From contig JASHYE010000350.1 of assembly GCA_030043155.1 (NCBI GenBank), forward strand, positions 1-6,825: 6,825 bases of DNA, given 5' to 3'. The DNA is from Candidatus Acidiferrales bacterium. Its GTDB lineage: Bacteria > Acidobacteriota > Terriglobia > Acidoferrales > UBA7541. The translations under genes and the position numbers were made by a program. Shown here piece after piece: positions 5,756 through 6,825 of this stretch. Numbering within the stretch: the first letter of the stretch is position 1; every line of letters begins with the position of its first letter. The notes under the pieces are model-generated. The model was given only the letters and a program-made list of their open reading frames with translations, did no database searches and was not told the origin of the DNA.

Positions 5756-6558
5756 AGCCTCAGGAATTCGAGGACGACGAGCCGCAAGTCAAGCCAAGCC
5801 GGCAGCTGCGGCGCGGCGTTTATATCCTGCCAAGTTTTTTCACCGTACTGAACCTGCTCTGCGGCTACTACGCCATTCTGGAAACTTTCCGCGGCGGCGC
5901 AGGCGACATGGACAACGCGGCGCGCGCGATTGGCGCGGCAATTGTGTTCGACATGATTGACGGGCGAATCGCGCGGCTGACGCACACCAGCTCGGAATTC
6001 GGCATGCAGTTCGATTCGCTGGCGGACGTGGTGAGCTTTGGAATTGCACCGGCGTTTTTGGCGTTTGGCTGGGGCGTGAAGGGCGTGATGCAGAGCTCGT
6101 TTCTGGCGCAGCGCGTGGTGCAGCTCGGATGGGTGGCGAGTTTCGTGTTTGTGATTTTCTGCGCGTGGAGACTGGCGCGATTCAACATCGGGATGGCGGG
6201 CGGTTCGCGTTATTTCGTGGGATTGCCGACGCCGGCGGCCGCGGGCGCGATCGCGGCGGTAGTTCATGGGATGTGGAATCCGATCGAAGATTGGCGCAAA
6301 TCCCTGATCTGGGTATTGCTGGTGTTTTTGCTTGGCTTTTTGATGGCCAGCAAGGTGCGGTACTACAACTTCAAAGGCGTGAACTGGGGCCGGCGGCGAA
6401 CTTCGCTGGCGGTGGTGGCGATGGCTCTGATTGTCGCGGCGATTTTTCGGTACTCAGAAGCGACGTTGCTGGCGATTGCGGCGGCTTACGTTTTGCACGG
6501 GCTGGTGTTGGAAGCGCTGCGTAAGCTCCGGCATCGAAGCGCCGCGCATCCTGCTTGA
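5737..6558 (+). CDS. pssA: CDP-diacylglycerol-serine O-phosphatidyltransferase
   Basis: Makes phosphatidylserine and CMP from CDP-diacylglycerol and L-serine; its product is the substrate of Psd encoded just before it. The 273-residue protein contains the complete CDP-alcohol phosphatidyltransferase motif: DG at 75-76, AR at 79-80, Gly89, Asp93 and Asp97, with exactly the canonical spacing and the metal-binding Asp residues intact. Hydrophobic helices are visible near 28-48, 62-74, 98-112, 131-147, 163-178, 190-205, 221-236 and 242-258. LPSFFTVLNLLCGYYAI at 31-47 is typical of the Gram-positive-like (type II) PssA family rather than E. coli PssA. About 20 acidic N-terminal residues precede the family core. 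ATG 5737 lies inside the end of psd, without a well-placed ribosome binding site, so translation is probably coupled to psd. Confidence 0.95.
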   Translation: MAIHEIEPQEFEDDEPQVKPSRQLRRGVYILPSFFTVLNLLCGYYAILETFRGGAGDMDNAARAIGAAIVFDMIDGRIARLTHTSSEFGMQFDSLADVVSFGIAPAFLAFGWGVKGVMQSSFLAQRVVQLGWVASFVFVIFCAWRLARFNIGMAGGSRYFVGLPTPAAAGAIAAVVHGMWNPIEDWRKSLIWVLLVFLLGFLMASKVRYYNFKGVNWGRRRTSLAVVAMALIVAAIFRYSEATLLAIAAAYVLHGLVLEALRKLRHRSAAHPA

Positions 6559-6560
6559 TT

Positions 6561-6825
6561 ATGTCCCGTGACGATACGAGCTTGCGCATTGCGATTGTCG
6601 GCGCGTCTTCGCTGCGCGGGAAAGAACTGAAGCAGCTCATCGAGGATGAGAACTTCCCTGCCGCGGATATTGCGCTGATGGATACGAGTTTGCCTGCGGG
6701 GACGCTGGCGGAGGCGGGCGGCGAGCCGACGTTTCTGAAGCCGATGGACCCCGAAAGCTTCGAGGGCGTGCGCCTGGTATTTTTCTGCGGCAGCGCGGAC
6801 GAAGCGCGGAGCAATTGGAAGCTGG
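6561..6825 (+). CDS. Aspartate-semialdehyde dehydrogenase-like protein (partial, N-terminus)
   Basis: The first 88 codons of a gene that runs off the right edge. A strand plus nucleotide-binding loop, LRIAIVGASSLRG at 8-20, followed by KELKQLIEDENFP, matches the N-terminal NAD(P)-binding fold of the Asd/ArgC/USG-1 family. The loop ends SSLRG rather than the TGAVG of typical Asd, so this may be an Asd-like paralogue rather than the lysine/threonine pathway enzyme. The catalytic cysteine and dimerisation domain lie outside the window, so activity cannot be judged. ATG 6561 comes two bases after the pssA stop, with no visible Shine-Dalgarno, suggesting translational coupling and cotranscription with psd-pssA. 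From memory, this gene order recurs in acidobacteria. Confidence 0.8.
   Translation, partial: MSRDDTSLRIAIVGASSLRGKELKQLIEDENFPAADIALMDTSLPAGTLAEAGGEPTFLKPMDPESFEGVRLVFFCGSADEARSNWKL

Noticed and set aside
5449..6267. Long - strand open frame opposite psd and pssA
   Set aside because: It covers two well-supported enzymes with intact motifs; the Arg/His/Pro-rich translation is typical of an antisense shadow in GC-rich DNA.

Overview
The window looks like an ordinary chromosomal segment of an acidobacterium (Acidobacteriota, probably Terriglobia). This is inferred from three things: a Pkn/TolB-type Ser/Thr kinase fused to a PD40 propeller, a psd-pssA-Asd-like gene string, and GC-rich coding with a palindrome-rich spacer. 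No rRNA, tRNA, mobile element, CRISPR array or phage gene is visible.

Layout from left to right: (1) 1-102, the possible tail of an upstream + strand gene. (2) 103-475, a 373-base spacer without a convincing gene, packed with short perfect palindromes. (3) 476-1609, a two-gene + strand unit: a membrane methyltransferase-like protein of the isoprenylcysteine methyltransferase/PEMT superfamily and a DUF3052-like protein. (4) 1643-1873, a small basic aromatic-rich hypothetical protein on the - strand, downstream of and codirectional with (5) 1952-4639, an 895-residue transmembrane Ser/Thr kinase with a C-terminal beta-propeller. (6) 4640-4811, a divergent regulatory region with a 28-base interrupted inverted repeat directly against a strong Shine-Dalgarno. 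(7) 4812-5045, a 77-residue YdcH/DUF465 coiled-coil protein. (8) 5138-6825, a tight + strand cluster: phosphatidylserine decarboxylase (psd), phosphatidylserine synthase (pssA, overlapping psd by 19 bases) and the start of an aspartate-semialdehyde dehydrogenase-like gene that runs off the window.

The clear functional story is phosphatidylethanolamine synthesis. PssA makes phosphatidylserine from CDP-diacylglycerol and serine, and Psd decarboxylates it; overlap of the genes suggests coupled translation. The kinase is a probable membrane sensor with no identifiable partner here. I found no convincing evidence of a new multi-gene system. The best leads are the palindrome cluster, the hairpin/operator next to the DUF465 ribosome binding site, and the small conserved-looking protein behind the kinase.
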